Below, in pieces: positions 8,465-16,808 of a stretch of DNA of 64,000 bases; the first letter of the stretch is position 1, and each line of letters begins with the position of its first letter. Source of the DNA: Pseudodesulfovibrio profundus (GTDB lineage Bacteria > Desulfobacterota > Desulfovibrionia > Desulfovibrionales > Desulfovibrionaceae). The notes under the pieces were generated by a model that was not told the origin of the DNA, searched no databases, and saw only the letters and a program-made list of their open reading frames with translations. The DNA is taken from contig NZ_LT907975.1 in assembly GCF_900217235.1 (NCBI RefSeq), forward strand, positions 1,959,001-2,023,000, written 5' to 3'. The position numbers and the translations under genes were made by a program.

Positions 8465-8680
8465 TTACAACGCTTCCTTGAGCGGCAGTGTCAGCAAAAC
8501 GCCACTGCCATCCTGCTTGTCATGCCGTGTTTTCTGCGCTGTGAACAAATGCGCGGTATCCGGTTCCACAGGACCGGACTCCACGAGGCAGTCACTGCAT
8601 ATTTTTCCCTTCTTGGTTTCCATGAAGAAATCATGTCTGTCGATTTCCTGTTGGCATTCGTTGCAACGATTTCTTTTCAC
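8465..8680 (-). CDS. Small zinc-ribbon-like protein of unknown function
   Basis: The 71-residue protein has CNEC near its start and CSDC at about residues 33-36 (RCNECQQEI, KICSDCLVE), a spacing able to bind one zinc ion. The start is GTG at 8678-8680 with GGGGGA seven bases upstream, which supports it as a real gene. It stands alone, convergent with copZ, and ends at their shared terminator. I recognise no family; a treble-clef or DksA-like fold is possible but unproven. Confidence 0.6.
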   Translation of the reverse strand: MKRNRCNECQQEIDRHDFFMETKKGKICSDCLVESGPVEPDTAHLFTAQKTRHDKQDGSGVLLTLPLKEAL

Positions 8681-8777
8681 TTGAAATCCCCCTGATTCAT
8701 GATGTGGCGATCTTTGCCGTGTATGACGGGGTTTTCAAGATGCATGCCTCTTGTTCCTTTTTTTGCTCAAAACAACC

Positions 8778-8804
8778 TAAAGTTCCCCGGTAGACAGACG
8801 ATAA
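8778..8804 (+). promoter_or_regulatory. Sigma-28 (FliA) type promoter
   Basis: TAAAGTTC (8778-8785), an 11-base spacer and GACGATAA (8797-8804) match the flagellar consensus TAAAGTTT-N11-GCCGATAA at 14 of 16 positions with exact spacing. Transcription would start near 8811. This makes the ATG at 8812 almost leaderless and favours the ATG at 8833 as the start of the next gene. Confidence 0.8.
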
Positions 8805-8832
8805 GAGCAGCATGATTATTCAAGGCAGTCAT

Positions 8833-9711
8833 ATGAACCATGCGTTCATGCAAAAGTTGCAATCGCGCAAGGACCAGGGGCAGGACCTCGGGTCTGCCGA
8901 GGCATTATTGCAGGAAAAGCCTGGAATGCGTTTGGGCCAGATAGCCAAGAATTTCGATATGGACCCCGCCCATGCCGGACTCACACCTGCTGCCGAAGCC
9001 CTTGCCAAGGCACCGGGACAACAGGACAAGCTGGGCATAGTTGACGGGGAACAGCTCACCCTTGGAACCGTCTTTGCCAATGAAGTGATTCGACGGCTGG
9101 AAGGCGCTGACGGTGCCCCCCTCGATAGTGAAGGGCAGCCCAAGAATTCCGATGATCTCCGCCAGTCACTTGGTCAGACCATGGACTGGATTCGCGAGCG
9201 GTTCGGCGATGAAACAGCATCCGCTGCCGCGGGCATGATCCTTCAGTCCACCGCATCGGGCGTCACCGAGGACTCCCTGAGCGACGGACTGCTCAACACC
9301 CTGCAATTCATTGATCGCAATTTCGGCTTTGCAGCCGGAGATAGTGCCATTGCCCAGTTCAATGGTTCGCTGAACGACTCCCTGAACGGCTATTTCGAGA
9401 ATGGTCAGAGCGAGCTGTTCTATGCAGTTTCTCCCGCTGAAACCGGCGAAGCATCTCAAACGCAGAACCTGAGCGCCCGATTCTTCAGCCATGCTGTTCA
9501 GGAAGCCTCGGATGGCGAGATTATCGATCCGACCCAGCAATTGCTGGAAGAATTGCAAAAGCAATTGGATGAAACTGCGCAATTGCAGGACCTGACATCC
9601 AAGATCGAAGCACAGATCAACCCCGAGCAGCTGACCCAGCAGGCCGCAGCCAATGCCTACAACGACGCATATGTCCCTGTAGAGCCGCAACTGACGAGCA
9701 TGGCCGTCTAG
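8833..9711 (+). CDS. Unknown protein, probably motility-associated (sigma-28 promoter)
   Basis: The 292-residue protein has no signal peptide or membrane segment and is acidic and rich in Gln, Ala and Leu. Residues about 125-160 hold a segment SLGQTMDWIRERFGDETASAA, and a Gln/Leu-rich amphipathic helix (ELQKQLDETAQLQDL) lies near residue 245. I do not recognise a family. The start at 8833 gives a short leader with AAGGCAG at 8822-8828; the alternative ATG at 8812 lies at the predicted transcript start. The sigma-28 promoter suggests expression late in the flagellar cascade, as for motility accessory or chemotaxis-linked proteins. It is a single-gene transcript closed by a terminator. Confidence 0.8.
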   Translation: MNHAFMQKLQSRKDQGQDLGSAEALLQEKPGMRLGQIAKNFDMDPAHAGLTPAAEALAKAPGQQDKLGIVDGEQLTLGTVFANEVIRRLEGADGAPLDSEGQPKNSDDLRQSLGQTMDWIRERFGDETASAAAGMILQSTASGVTEDSLSDGLLNTLQFIDRNFGFAAGDSAIAQFNGSLNDSLNGYFENGQSELFYAVSPAETGEASQTQNLSARFFSHAVQEASDGEIIDPTQQLLEELQKQLDETAQLQDLTSKIEAQINPEQLTQQAAANAYNDAYVPVEPQLTSMAV

Positions 9712-9736
9712 CTCCGCTACAACGACCGACAACGAC

Positions 9737-9764
9737 AAAGCCGTTCCATCTGGAGCGGCTTTTC
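9737..9764 (+). terminator. Terminator of the sigma-28-driven gene
   Basis: AAAGCCGTTCCA and TGGAGCGGCTTTT pair with one wobble around a two-base loop. It lies 26 bp past the stop codon. Confidence 0.85.
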
Positions 9765-9835
9765 TTATGAGGAACACCAACACCCAAAAGCACTATTGCG
9801 ACGGTGTTATCCGCCGGTTGATGACCAGACGACAT

Positions 9836-9870
9836 AAAAAAGCGCCCGATCCGTGATGGACCGGGCGCTT
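9836..9870 (-). terminator. Rubrerythrin terminator
   Basis: GCGCCCGATCC (9842-9852) pairs with GGACCGGGCGC (9858-9868) apart from one mismatch. The T-run follows on the minus strand, just after the rubrerythrin stop. Confidence 0.8.
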
Positions 9871-9890
9871 TGTACGATCAGCGTAAACTC

Positions 9891-10388
9891 TTAGTCGACC
9901 TTGTGGTACGCGCTGGGGGCTGCGCCACAGATAGGACATTTTTCAGTGGCTTCTCCATCCTGGGTGTGACCGCAGACGGAGCAGATGTAAAAGTCGGCTT
10001 CGGCGAATTTGTCGTCGTCAGCTTCCAGAGCTTCAGTGTAGAGCTGGGCGTGGATTTTTTCCGCCTCGTTGGCAAAACCGAAGTAACGGAGGATGGCGTT
10101 TTCGCCCTCTTCCTTGGCGTCGTCCATCATCTCGGGGTACATTTTCTCGAATTCGTAGGTCTCGCCGGAGATGGCGGCTTTGAGGTTTTCCTCAGTGGAA
10201 CCGATACCTTTCATGAGGCGCAGATGAGCATGGGCATGAATGGTCTCGGCAGCGGCAGCGGCGCGGAACAGTTTGGCAACACCGGGTTTGCCTTCTTTTT
10301 CGGCTTTCTCGGCAAATGCGAGGTACTTACGGTTGGCCTGGGATTCACCGGCAAAGGCTGCTTTCAGATTGTCTAATGTCTTGCTCAT
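9891..10388 (-). CDS. rbr: Rubrerythrin
   Basis: The 165-residue protein has a four-helix ferritin-like diiron domain (residues 1-130) with the expected carboxylate and histidine ligands in FAGESQANRKY, AAETIHAHAH, SGETYEFEKMYPEM and NEAEKIHAQ. A C-terminal rubredoxin-like domain has CSVCG and CPICG for one Fe(Cys)4 site. It reduces hydrogen peroxide to water in the cytoplasm with electrons from rubredoxin-type donors, a standard defence in anaerobes. It appears monocistronic with its own terminator. A PerR-like dyad lies about 105 bp upstream. The length is close to compact rubrerythrins; nigerythrin is longer. Confidence 0.95.
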   Translation of the reverse strand: MSKTLDNLKAAFAGESQANRKYLAFAEKAEKEGKPGVAKLFRAAAAAETIHAHAHLRLMKGIGSTEENLKAAISGETYEFEKMYPEMMDDAKEEGENAILRYFGFANEAEKIHAQLYTEALEADDDKFAEADFYICSVCGHTQDGEATEKCPICGAAPSAYHKVD

Positions 10389-10491
10389 TTTCTTTCTCCT
10401 GAAAATAGGGGTTGTTGGTCTGTTCGGGATAATTTGTATCGAAACAGGGCGTTAGATTCAAGCAAAAAATGATAATAATTACTACTTTTCT

Positions 10492-10508
10492 ATAATTACT
10501 TGAATTAT
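10492..10508. promoter_or_regulatory. Inverted repeat ATAATT-N5-AATTAT upstream of rubrerythrin
   Basis: ATAATTACTTGAATTAT is a perfect dyad with 6-bp arms in AT-rich DNA 104-120 bp before the rubrerythrin start codon. It resembles the TTATAAT-type dyads of Fur/PerR regulators, though the spacing is not the classical one. Rubrerythrin is a usual PerR target, so control by such a regulator is a reasonable guess. Confidence 0.4.
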
Positions 10509-10650
10509 CAGTAACTAATCAAACAAACATTTAAGCCTGTTAATGTATATAAGGAAATAGCATTGCATCGAAATGAATGCCATTGATTAATAACATGGAG
10601 CCCGAGCCTCCATCATAAATGGGGAAACACTGAATCAGAGACAAAAAAAA

Positions 10651-10702
10651 GAGTCGCCCCTACCCGGACGGAAAGGATGACGTATCCGGGTAAGGGCGGC
10701 TC
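10651..10702 (-). terminator. Strong terminator of the 54-residue minus-strand gene
   Basis: GAGTCGCCCCTACCCGGA (10651-10668) pairs with TCCGGGTAAGGGCGGCTC (10685-10702) with two wobble pairs. Eight Ts follow on the minus strand (10643-10650). Its strength argues that the small upstream gene is truly expressed. Confidence 0.9.
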
Positions 10703-10741
10703 TAACCCGCTTGATCGGGGAGCGTGTGCTCCCTGAAAAAT

Positions 10742-10906
10742 TTAGACGCCGCGAGTGAACAGCAGCAAGGTGAAAGAAGCCATTGCAGCAGAAGCGGCAG
10801 AAATGGCGCGGAACGGGCGCCTGCGGGTCTTGCGCGGGGCGATTTGCGGACGGTTGTTGTCACGCAGAGCCATCATCGAAAGTCGGGTATCGCATTCCAT
10901 GCTCAT
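10742..10906 (-). CDS. 54-residue basic protein, unknown
   Basis: An ATG at 10904-10906 with AAGGAG six bases upstream opens a 54-codon frame ending at TAA 10742-10744. The product starts MSMECDTRLSMMALRDNN, has a basic centre (RKTRRRPFR) and a C-terminal small-residue hydrophobic stretch (AISAASAAMASFTLLLF). The good ribosome site, the strong terminator 40 bp past the stop and the lack of any other gene in the gap all support it. The hydrophobic tail could insert in a membrane with positive residues inside. It diverges from the LysR gene at 11111, which may regulate it. I recognise no family. Confidence 0.7.
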   Translation of the reverse strand: MSMECDTRLSMMALRDNNRPQIAPRKTRRRPFRAISAASAAMASFTLLLFTRGV

Positions 10907-11110
10907 GATTATCTCCTTACCTTGTCACCAAACGGGTTGTATGTACTTGGTCCGTGTTTGGACGCATTTCCATGACTGAACATCTACGGAAGGACGGATC
11001 ATCAATCCAATTGTTTAATTCGATGCACTTGTTCAGTTTTCCTGATGGTGATAGAGTTCTTCATCAGATATGATAATCACAAAACGTATTTTATATGAAA
11101 CGAGGCAGTT

Positions 11111-11986
11111 ATGGAGCTTTATCAACTTAACACTTTTGTAATAGTCGCCGAAGAGGGGCATCTCACTCGGGCAGCCGAACGGTTGCATGCCAGCCAGCCC
11201 ACGGTTTCCGCTCATATCAAGAGCCTGGAAGAAGAGTTGGAGACCAGGCTGTTCATCCGAACTCCAAAAGGCATGCAGCTTACCGAGGCTGGAGAACGTC
11301 TGTTGATGAAAGCACAGAACGTCCTTAATGCAGCACGGGAACTGCGGCTTGAAGCGCGAAATATGGGTGATGAGTTGGTGGGCGACATTTCCATGGGCCT
11401 GAACACCGATGCCGAATACCTGCAAATCGTTCCGTTGCTCAAATCACTGGGTGAAGAGCACCCCAAAGTCACCCTGCTCATCCAGCAAAGCGGGAGTACC
11501 TCGGTTCAAGGGGCCATCCGCAAGGGGAAGCTCGATTGCGGATTCATCTTCGGCGCGCCTCGACACAAGGATATCCACGCGGTTCACTTGGAAACCACGC
11601 GGTTTTTTGTTGCTGTACCGGATGTCTATCGCGACCGAATGGAAATGGGAATGGAAGCACTGGCCGATCTGCCGTGGATACTCGACCCAAGCGACAACCC
11701 CGTGCAGAAGCTGACAACGCCGTTCTTCGAATCAATGGGCATTCGGCCGCGAAACACACTGGAAGTGGATGGCGATGAGGTTATTCGCGTTCTGGTGGCC
11801 GCAGGCAGAGGATTGTCCTTCATGCGGGAAAACGAGCTGACTCTGGCGAACAGAATCGGCAAGGTCCACGCCATGCCCTTTGATCAGCTCGCCATCGATC
11901 TGCACTTCGTTTGTCTGCAGCGACGAGATCAGGACCCTGTCATGCAGGCCGTCATCAATCACGTGGTCAAACTGTGGCGTACCTAG
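11111..11986 (+). CDS. LysR-family transcriptional regulator
   Basis: The 291-residue protein has an N-terminal winged HTH (MELYQLNTFVIVAEEGHLTRAAERLHASQPTVSAHI, residues 1-36 region) with a linker helix, then a periplasmic-binding-protein-like effector domain (about 90-291). It closely matches the second LysR at 19053 along its length. The usual divergent target would be the 54-residue gene on the other strand, 204 bp away. Effector unknown. Confidence 0.9.
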   Translation: MELYQLNTFVIVAEEGHLTRAAERLHASQPTVSAHIKSLEEELETRLFIRTPKGMQLTEAGERLLMKAQNVLNAARELRLEARNMGDELVGDISMGLNTDAEYLQIVPLLKSLGEEHPKVTLLIQQSGSTSVQGAIRKGKLDCGFIFGAPRHKDIHAVHLETTRFFVAVPDVYRDRMEMGMEALADLPWILDPSDNPVQKLTTPFFESMGIRPRNTLEVDGDEVIRVLVAAGRGLSFMRENELTLANRIGKVHAMPFDQLAIDLHFVCLQRRDQDPVMQAVINHVVKLWRT

Positions 11987-12018
11987 GCAGACTCACACCA
12001 CCAGTTGAGCCCGTTCGT

Positions 12019-13194
12019 CTACTTCTGCTTGCGCGTGCCTGAATACAGTTCGTATTCGAGCAGGCGGCATTCGATCTTTGCGCTGAAGAAAATCTTGCGG
12101 CTTTTGGTTCGCAGGCCCACTCTTTTGGCGAGAGTACTGTTCCCGGTAAAGATAAATCCGGTCTTGCCACCACACGACTGTTTGAAGAAGTCGCCGATGC
12201 CCTTGTACACATCTTCCAACTCACGAACCTCACCGAGCCGTTCGCCGTATTCAGGATTCAGAAAGACCAGCCCCGGTCCCTCCGGAATTTCGGTTTCCCG
12301 AAAATCACACAACCCAAACTCGATGAAATCGCCCACTCCGGCGATTCGGGCGTTGTCCTTGGCCGCCTCAATAGCATCGGGATCGTGATCAGTGGCAATG
12401 ATACGGCCCTTGATCTCGGGATTCTCCGCATCTTCAGCAGCATCGATCAGGCCGTTCCAGCGCTCTTCATCATATCCTTTCAAATGCATGAATGCGAAAT
12501 TGTCGCGAAGCAGTCCTGGCGCGCCGTTCATGGCCATTAACGCTGCCTCGATGGCGAGGGTTCCGGCTCCGCACATGGGCGCGATGAAATGTCCCCCTTC
12601 CTTGGCAATTCTCGGCCAATCAGCGGAAAGAATACATGCGGCAGCAAGTGTCTCCTGCATGGGCGCCTTGTGTGGACGCTTCCGGTAGCCGCGCTTGGGC
12701 AGCGGTTCGCCGGTGGTGTCGAGATAGATGGTCGCTTCACGGCCACGCCAATGCAGAAACAGGCAGACGCCCTTGGTTTCCGGCCCGGAATCGGGGCGGG
12801 ACCCGAAACGGTCCATGAACCTGTCTGCCACGGCATCCTTCACCTTGAGGCCCGCAAAACGCGAGTCGTTCACACCCGTATCCCGTATGACCGCATCAAC
12901 ACGGAAATAGCTATCGGTATCCATGTATTCTTCCCACGGGAGATTACGGATGGTGCGATAGAGATCATCCGGTCCGAACGCTTCAAACCGCTTGAGCTCG
13001 AACAGTACACGGTGTCCGGTGCGGATATGCAGATTCAAGCGCATACAGTCGTGCAGTGTGCCGCGAACCATGACACCGGCGTCCATGACGTGTGTCTGGT
13101 CAAATCCCAATTCCTTGAGTTCGGATTGCAGGTATTCCGGCAAACCTTTGGGACAGGTGACAAGTATGGCGGATTGTTTCTCGAATACGGACAT
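12019..13194 (-). CDS. THUMP-domain class I RNA methyltransferase (RlmL/RlmK-like, UPF0020)
   Basis: The 391-residue protein has an N-terminal ferredoxin-like/THUMP region (about 1-160), then a Rossmann methyltransferase domain with PMCGAGTLAIEAALMAMN and ATDHDPDAIEAAKDNARIAG for S-adenosylmethionine. The catalytic motif reads NPEYGERLGEV instead of the common NPPYGER, which is a proline-to-glutamate change. This family methylates guanine N2 in 23S rRNA (RlmL) or tRNA (Trm14). I favour the second ATG (13192-13194) because the upstream spacing to CACGAG is better, but 13200 is also possible. It is convergent with the first LysR. Confidence 0.85.
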   Translation of the reverse strand: MSVFEKQSAILVTCPKGLPEYLQSELKELGFDQTHVMDAGVMVRGTLHDCMRLNLHIRTGHRVLFELKRFEAFGPDDLYRTIRNLPWEEYMDTDSYFRVDAVIRDTGVNDSRFAGLKVKDAVADRFMDRFGSRPDSGPETKGVCLFLHWRGREATIYLDTTGEPLPKRGYRKRPHKAPMQETLAAACILSADWPRIAKEGGHFIAPMCGAGTLAIEAALMAMNGAPGLLRDNFAFMHLKGYDEERWNGLIDAAEDAENPEIKGRIIATDHDPDAIEAAKDNARIAGVGDFIEFGLCDFRETEIPEGPGLVFLNPEYGERLGEVRELEDVYKGIGDFFKQSCGGKTGFIFTGNSTLAKRVGLRTKSRKIFFSAKIECRLLEYELYSGTRKQK

Positions 13195-13209
13195 GATCAT
13201 TTCTCGTGG

Positions 13210-14481
13210 TTAAAGGGGCCGCATGTTCCATTCTGCGGCAGGGTCGAGAGGCTGTACCTTGCTTCCATCGGGTTCGTCCACCTTTGCGTTGGCCTGATCT
13301 GCGGGCGAAGAGAGCGCCACCATATACCCCATGACAATAGGTACGGCCATGGCCGGATCAAACAACAGAGGCGTAGTCATTCCCTGGGCAAACAGGGCCG
13401 CAGTCAATCCCGCGCCCATGCGACTCAGATTCTTGAAAAGCAGCGTGAAAACGAACACCAGAAGCGCGGCAGGCACTGTCGCGCCCCACCCGTACAGCAA
13501 GCGGAGCCAGAAAGACGGGACCTGTGTCAGATAGACGCCCATGATGGTCGGCTGACCCGTTGCCGTTTCCCAAATGGCTGTCATTCCCGGAGGAAACGTC
13601 ACCGGTAATCCGATGTTCAGCGGGTAGCCCGTCAACAACAGAGAAGGCGTTTCAGAGAACAATCGCAGAGCTTCCACCCAGAGCCAGTAATCCACATACC
13701 GAATGGATTCCGATGCCGTGGGCGGCAGAAGGAAGGTCACCACCAGCAGGAGCGCACATACCAGGGCATACAGGCTGCGCATGAGCAGTCGGCCGCGACC
13801 GAAACAGAGAACTATCCAACCGGCGGCGAAATATCCGGTTCGGGAAAAACAGGTCAGCAGCCCGATTAAGACCAGTACACGCCACCACGTATTGCCCTGA
13901 TCCGGTTCAACCCGCCCTCCTTCATTGAGGCCGGGTTTCAGGCCGGCACACAGGGAGATAAGGAGCAGCCCGGCCAGAATATCGGCGTTGCCAATCCAGC
14001 GAATGGTCGGAACCGTGCCGTACATGAATACTTCAAATACCAAATTCACTATGCAGATGACAGAGAGCAACGCACCGAATCGTTGAAAATCGTATCGATC
14101 CGCCATACCGCAGGTTCCCGCCCACAGCAGGGCAAACAGGGCGTAGGCAACGGGCGCGAATTCCCTGATATATGGAAAGACTGTTTCCAAAAGGATTCTG
14201 ATATCCGATGTGTACAGAGCGAGTCCGGCCACAAGGCAGAGGAAGAGGAGCGTCTTGGAAGTAAAACCGGTTGAACGCGGCGCGTCAGGCGAGGGCCGAT
14301 GCAGGCCTATCAGGACACCCAGTCCTGCCAACAGCAGCCATGGGAGGTTTTCCAGGTAAGCACCTTGCCCATCCACCAGTCGAACCATTGCCATGCCCAT
14401 TGGTACGGCAACATACGCTGCGGCAAGGGGAACGGCTGAAAGACGATTCCTGGAGGATGAAATACCCATAACGCTGTTCAT
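13210..14481 (-). CDS. Polytopic membrane protein, O-antigen ligase/polymerase-like
   Basis: The 423-residue protein has about ten to twelve hydrophobic helices separated by short loops. A larger loop near residues 260-330 includes PLNIGLPVTFPPGMTAIWETATGQP, the position of the long periplasmic loop of WaaL/Wzy-type proteins. Hydropathy and this loop are the only support; I see no defining motif. Only 15 bp separate it from the methyltransferase start, so they may be co-transcribed. The two overlapping-strand neighbours do not point to a glycan locus. Confidence 0.7.
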   Translation of the reverse strand: MNSVMGISSSRNRLSAVPLAAAYVAVPMGMAMVRLVDGQGAYLENLPWLLLAGLGVLIGLHRPSPDAPRSTGFTSKTLLFLCLVAGLALYTSDIRILLETVFPYIREFAPVAYALFALLWAGTCGMADRYDFQRFGALLSVICIVNLVFEVFMYGTVPTIRWIGNADILAGLLLISLCAGLKPGLNEGGRVEPDQGNTWWRVLVLIGLLTCFSRTGYFAAGWIVLCFGRGRLLMRSLYALVCALLLVVTFLLPPTASESIRYVDYWLWVEALRLFSETPSLLLTGYPLNIGLPVTFPPGMTAIWETATGQPTIMGVYLTQVPSFWLRLLYGWGATVPAALLVFVFTLLFKNLSRMGAGLTAALFAQGMTTPLLFDPAMAVPIVMGYMVALSSPADQANAKVDEPDGSKVQPLDPAAEWNMRPL

Positions 14482-14650
14482 AGGACCCTTGGGATACCGC
14501 GTTCCCGTTCACAGGTAAAGAGAGGACGCCACCTGTCTCCGATTGAATCATGCCGCTCAGGGCTGAAACCGATATTTTCAATTGCCCCGCAGGAACCGGA
14601 TGGTTTAGAAGGCGTCACGGGTAATTGCCCGTAAAATACATGGAGGAAAC

Positions 14651-15565
14651 ATGACCACTGCGACAATCAAACGAATGGGCCTGACCGAATGGCTGCTTTT
14701 GACTACCCTTTCCATCATATGGGGTGGCTCATTCTTCTTCAATGCAGTGGCCCTGCGCGACTTTCCACCGCTGGTCGTGGTGTGGGGACGCGTGTTCATC
14801 GGATTTCTCGGGCTGACTGCCATTGTTGCCCTGACCAATCAGAATGTCCGGTCGCACCTCCATCGCTGGCGGCAGTTTCTGACTCTGGGAATACTCAACA
14901 CATTCATCCCCTTCAACCTCATCGTCTGGGGTCAACAGTATATTGATAGCGGGCTTGCCGCAGTCATTAACGCGACGACCCCGGCCTTTACCATTCTTGT
15001 CGCCCATTTCGTGACCAATGACGAATCCGCTTCCATGCGCAAATTTTCCGGTGCGATCATCGGGTTGGGTGGTGTTGCCACGCTTATCGGTACCGATGCC
15101 CTGACCGGATTCGGCGATCATGTGCTCGGGCAGCTCGCCATCATGGGCGCAGCATGCTCTTACGCCTTCGGGTCAACCTATGCCCGTCGAATGACCGGTA
15201 TTCCCCCGATGGTGATAGCCTGCGGCCAGTTGGCCGGATCATCACTGGTCATGACCCCGGTCATGTTTTTCATCTGCCGCCCATGGACCCTGCCCATGCC
15301 CGGCAGTGATGCCATTTTCGCCGTAATAGGGCTCGGCCTTGTCTGCTCCACCTTGGCCTATCTCATCTTTTTTCGGATACTCACCTCGTCCGGCGCCACC
15401 AATATCAGCCTTGTCACCCTGCTCATCCCTGTCTCGGCATCCGGGCTGGGTATAACCTTTCTCAATGAGCCGTTCACCTGGCGACTGGCCACCGGCATGG
15501 TCATCATCTGCCTGGCCGCTGCGCTCATCGATGGGCGACTCAAACTGAGAAGACGATTTGCCTGA
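14651..15565 (+). CDS. DMT-superfamily (EamA) transporter
   Basis: The 304-residue protein has ten membrane helices in two EamA repeats (about 15-145 and 160-297). The first repeat carries the IWGGSFFFNAVALRDFPPL pattern and the second ends LNEPFTWRLATGMVII. TGGAGGAAAC stands before the ATG. EamA proteins export amino acids, metabolites or drugs across the inner membrane; the substrate is unknown. Confidence 0.9.
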   Translation: MTTATIKRMGLTEWLLLTTLSIIWGGSFFFNAVALRDFPPLVVVWGRVFIGFLGLTAIVALTNQNVRSHLHRWRQFLTLGILNTFIPFNLIVWGQQYIDSGLAAVINATTPAFTILVAHFVTNDESASMRKFSGAIIGLGGVATLIGTDALTGFGDHVLGQLAIMGAACSYAFGSTYARRMTGIPPMVIACGQLAGSSLVMTPVMFFICRPWTLPMPGSDAIFAVIGLGLVCSTLAYLIFFRILTSSGATNISLVTLLIPVSASGLGITFLNEPFTWRLATGMVIICLAAALIDGRLKLRRRFA

Positions 15566-15702
15566 TTAAGCATCTGCCAGTTTTTGTTTCCGAACAGGAA
15601 GTCTGCGCCTGTTTTTGAATTGCAGGGAGCATCACTTCCCCTCGGCAATGTGTTCAATTATGTGATACGATCCAGTCTGAATCAGAATAAATGGAGGTTT
15701 CG

Positions 15703-16224
15703 ATGAAAATGAAAGGTCAACGCGTGTTGATGTTTGTGGATAATATCTTCGAAGATATGGAGCTGTTGTACCCCTACTATCGATTGATCGAGGAAGGCGC
15801 TGAAGTGGTTGTCGCCGGTCCCGAGGCAGGAGCCGTGTATACCGGAAAAAACGGGTATCCATTCAAGTCCAACGCAGCCATAGCCGATCAGCAGGCTGAT
15901 GACTTCGATCTGATCGTCATTGCCGGTGGTTTTGCCCCGGACAAGCTCAGAAGGGATCCCAAAGTGCTCTCCCTGACACGCGAAATATTTGAAGCCGGAA
16001 AGGTAATGGCCCACATCTGCCATGGCGGCTGGATTCCCATTTCAGCCGGTATCATGAAGGGCTTTACCTGTACTTCCACCCCCGGCATCAAGGATGATCT
16101 CATCAATGCCGGAGCAACATGGGTAGATGAAGAGGTCGTGGTCGATCGCAATCAGATTTCAGCGCGCAAGCCCGACGACCTGCCTGCCTTTTGCCGGGCC
16201 ATCATCGAGGCAGCCACCAAATAA
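15703..16224 (+). CDS. DJ-1/PfpI family protein
   Basis: The 173-residue protein has the class I glutamine amidotransferase-like fold of PfpI: MFVDNIFEDMELLYPYYRL near the start and the nucleophile elbow AHICHGGW around residues 104-111, with Cys and His in place. The start at 15703 has GGAGG six bases upstream. Relatives are cysteine proteases, deglycases or chaperones, so the reaction is open. The gene sits alone between the DMT transporter and the alkyltransferase. Confidence 0.9.
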   Translation: MKMKGQRVLMFVDNIFEDMELLYPYYRLIEEGAEVVVAGPEAGAVYTGKNGYPFKSNAAIADQQADDFDLIVIAGGFAPDKLRRDPKVLSLTREIFEAGKVMAHICHGGWIPISAGIMKGFTCTSTPGIKDDLINAGATWVDEEVVVDRNQISARKPDDLPAFCRAIIEAATK

Positions 16225-16230
16225 TCAACA

Positions 16231-16265
16231 ACGTGGCTTGTGCGACCTATCCGTACGAGCCACGT
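16231..16265. terminator. Possible terminator or attenuator after the PfpI gene
   Basis: ACGTGGCT (16231-16238) and AGCCACGT (16258-16265) are perfect 8-bp arms around a 19-base loop. Only a short T stretch follows (CTTTG), so efficient termination is doubtful. Confidence 0.4.
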
Positions 16266-16290
16266 CTTTGCATGCCAGGGAGACGCAACC

Positions 16291-16803
16291 ATGCTCCTGC
16301 GACACATTTACGCCCAAACAGACTTTGGTCCCATCCTCGCAAGTTTCACGTGCAACGGTGTATGCTCCATCGAATTCGGTGAATCAAAGGACGCCCTCAT
16401 ACAGTCACTTGCAGACAGGTTTCCCGCAGCGGACATCCGGTCCGGTGAAAAGGAACTCCGTGCTGAACTTAGTGAGATAGTTCAATATATCAATGATCCG
16501 TCCAAAGAACTACGCATGTCGATCGATAGCGTGGGAACCGCTTTTCAGCAGCACGTATGGGAAGTGTTGCGTACAATCCCGGTCGGTCAGACTCGGACTT
16601 ATTCCGAAGTAGCGCAGGATATGGGTATGCCGGAGGCTTTCCGTGCGGTGGCTTCGGCCTGCGGCAGAAACAGGCTGGCTGTAATCATCCCCTGTCATCG
16701 CGTGATGCGCAAGGATGGCGGTCTGGGCGGGTACCACTGGGGAATAGAGCGAAAACAGGCGCTACTTGAGCGTGAGAAGCAAATCATGGGTTATACGAAG
16801 TAG
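16291..16803 (+). CDS. ogt: Methylated-DNA-protein cysteine S-methyltransferase
   Basis: The 170-residue protein has the active-site motif PCHRV (residues about 132-136) preceded by IPVGQTRTYSEVAQDMG and followed by GGLGGYHWGIERKQALLERE, which is the full alkyltransferase signature. It removes alkyl groups from O6 of guanine in a single-turnover reaction at the cysteine. I start at 16291 because AGGGAGACG precedes it; a longer frame exists. It ends 5 bp before the convergent gspN-like gene. Confidence 0.95.
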   Translation: MLLRHIYAQTDFGPILASFTCNGVCSIEFGESKDALIQSLADRFPAADIRSGEKELRAELSEIVQYINDPSKELRMSIDSVGTAFQQHVWEVLRTIPVGQTRTYSEVAQDMGMPEAFRAVASACGRNRLAVIIPCHRVMRKDGGLGGYHWGIERKQALLEREKQIMGYTK

Positions 16804-16808
16804 CCCGG

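Larger units (their letters stand above)
10389..10741. other. Intergenic region between rubrerythrin and the 54-residue gene
   Basis: This 353-bp AT-rich gap holds the divergent-side promoter region of rubrerythrin, the AATTAT dyad described separately, a short ATGGAG-N7-CTCCAT hairpin near 10594-10612 and the large terminator of the small minus-strand gene. I see no further coding frame with a ribosome site. Confidence 0.6.

Noticed and set aside
12589-13608. Plus-strand frame of 339 codons opposite the methyltransferase
   Set aside because: It is antisense to the methyltransferase with its clear motifs, and has no ribosome site.
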